Source of the DNA: Parvularcula sp.
Lineage (GTDB): Bacteria > Pseudomonadota > Alphaproteobacteria > Caulobacterales > Parvularculaceae
DNA length: 6,409 nucleotides
Assembly (NCBI GenBank): GCA_003506635.1
Contig: DNZB01000095.1
Location: 1,691 to 8,099 of the forward strand
Direction of reading: 5' to 3'
Positions 6,120 through 6,409 of this stretch are shown in pieces; the stretch's first letter is position 1; each line of letters opens with the position of its first letter. The notes beneath the pieces were generated by a model, which saw only the letters and a program-made list of their open reading frames with translations, had not been told where the DNA came from and did not search any database. A program made the translations under genes and the position numbers.

Positions 6120-6409
6120 GTGATCGCCGATGTTTTGATCGAGCATGAGCCGTCGCGCTGGCGGGCCGCGCTGCCGGTTTTCCTCATCCGCGAGAAGTCG
6201 GACGACCTCGCGCAGGCGCCGGAAGCGCTCGCGTCTTTGGCGCGCCTCAACAATTTCAGCGGAGAGACCGGCGCGGTTCTGTGCGCCCGCGAGGGCGCGC
6301 TGATCGGCGCGGGCGAGGGAGCCGATCCATTCGCCGCCGCCGCCGGCGCGGAAAAGCTTCCCGAAGGCGATTATCGTATTGAGGCGGCGAGCGAAGCGCA
6401 GTGCTTCGC
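6120..6409 (+). CDS. Probable M17 leucyl aminopeptidase, N-terminal part (runs off the window)
   Basis: M17 enzymes are hexameric, two-metal cytosolic aminopeptidases that remove N-terminal residues during peptide turnover. Only 96 complete codons of the N-terminal (non-catalytic) domain are visible. The protein starts at GTG (6120–6122) with GGAG (6110–6113) 6 nt upstream and reads MIADVLIEHEPSRWRAALPV..., continuing LARLNNFSGETGAVLC (40–55) and GALIGAGEGADPFAAAAG (59–76), then LPEGDYRIEAA (80–90). The layout of a proline-preceded VFLI strand, a helix, an xxNxFSGxxGxVL segment, an ALxGxGxGxDPF turn and LPEGxYR matches the alphaproteobacterial M17 N-domain as I remember it. The metal ligands lie beyond the window, so the assignment rests on N-domain resemblance alone. 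No in-frame ATG exists near the start. It is divergent from the TPR lipoprotein. Confidence 0.72.
   Translation, partial: MIADVLIEHEPSRWRAALPVFLIREKSDDLAQAPEALASLARLNNFSGETGAVLCAREGALIGAGEGADPFAAAAGAEKLPEGDYRIEAASEAQCF

Noticed and set aside
6050..6253. Minus-strand small open frame (67 codons) near the right end
   Set aside because: It overlaps the divergent promoter and the start of the plus-strand aminopeptidase reading, and its composition is shadow-like.
1..6409. Mobile elements, CRISPR, toxin–antitoxin or defence genes
   Set aside because: No direct-repeat arrays, terminal inverted repeats, transposase or integrase motifs; the gene content is core metabolism and ribosome function throughout.

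Overview
The window is high-GC and fits an alphaproteobacterium: its core is the conserved alphaproteobacterial order obgE–nadD–rsfS–rlmH–envC, all read on the minus strand, and it carries a TPR lipoprotein of the type seen near alphaproteobacterial TadD proteins. I cannot place it below class. Nothing in it looks mobile or phage-derived, and I see no CRISPR array, tRNA, rRNA or insertion sequence.

Region 1 (1–3092, minus strand, transcribed right to left): obgE (Obg GTPase, 50S maturation and stress control), nadD (NAD biosynthesis), rsfS (ribosome silencing factor), rlmH (23S rRNA pseudouridine-1915 methyltransferase) and the first 132 codons of an EnvC-type murein hydrolase activator. Spacing is tight or overlapping, except for about 95 nt between nadD and rsfS. 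The cluster joins late 50S assembly and ribosome dormancy to NAD supply and septal peptidoglycan splitting. The most notable point is that rsfS has no in-frame ATG, GTG or TTG in front of its conserved N-terminal half; a CTG at 1363–1361 behind a strong GAGGAG Shine-Dalgarno is the best start.

Region 2 (3210–4998, plus strand): a two-gene unit, divergent from obgE, encoding an Old Yellow Enzyme-related flavin oxidoreductase and a Gtt1-like glutathione S-transferase 10 nt downstream. Together they suggest reduction and glutathione conjugation of electrophiles. A strong hairpin at 5004–5031 ends this unit and, read the other way, the convergent gene that follows.

Region 3 (5051–6409): a minus-strand TPR lipoprotein resembling TadD and, divergent from it across a 121-nt spacer, the N-terminus of a probable M17 leucyl aminopeptidase that starts at GTG and runs off the window.

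Overall this is an ordinary housekeeping chromosome segment. I found no convincing undescribed system. The points worth a second look are start-site and regulatory details, above all the CTG start of rsfS.
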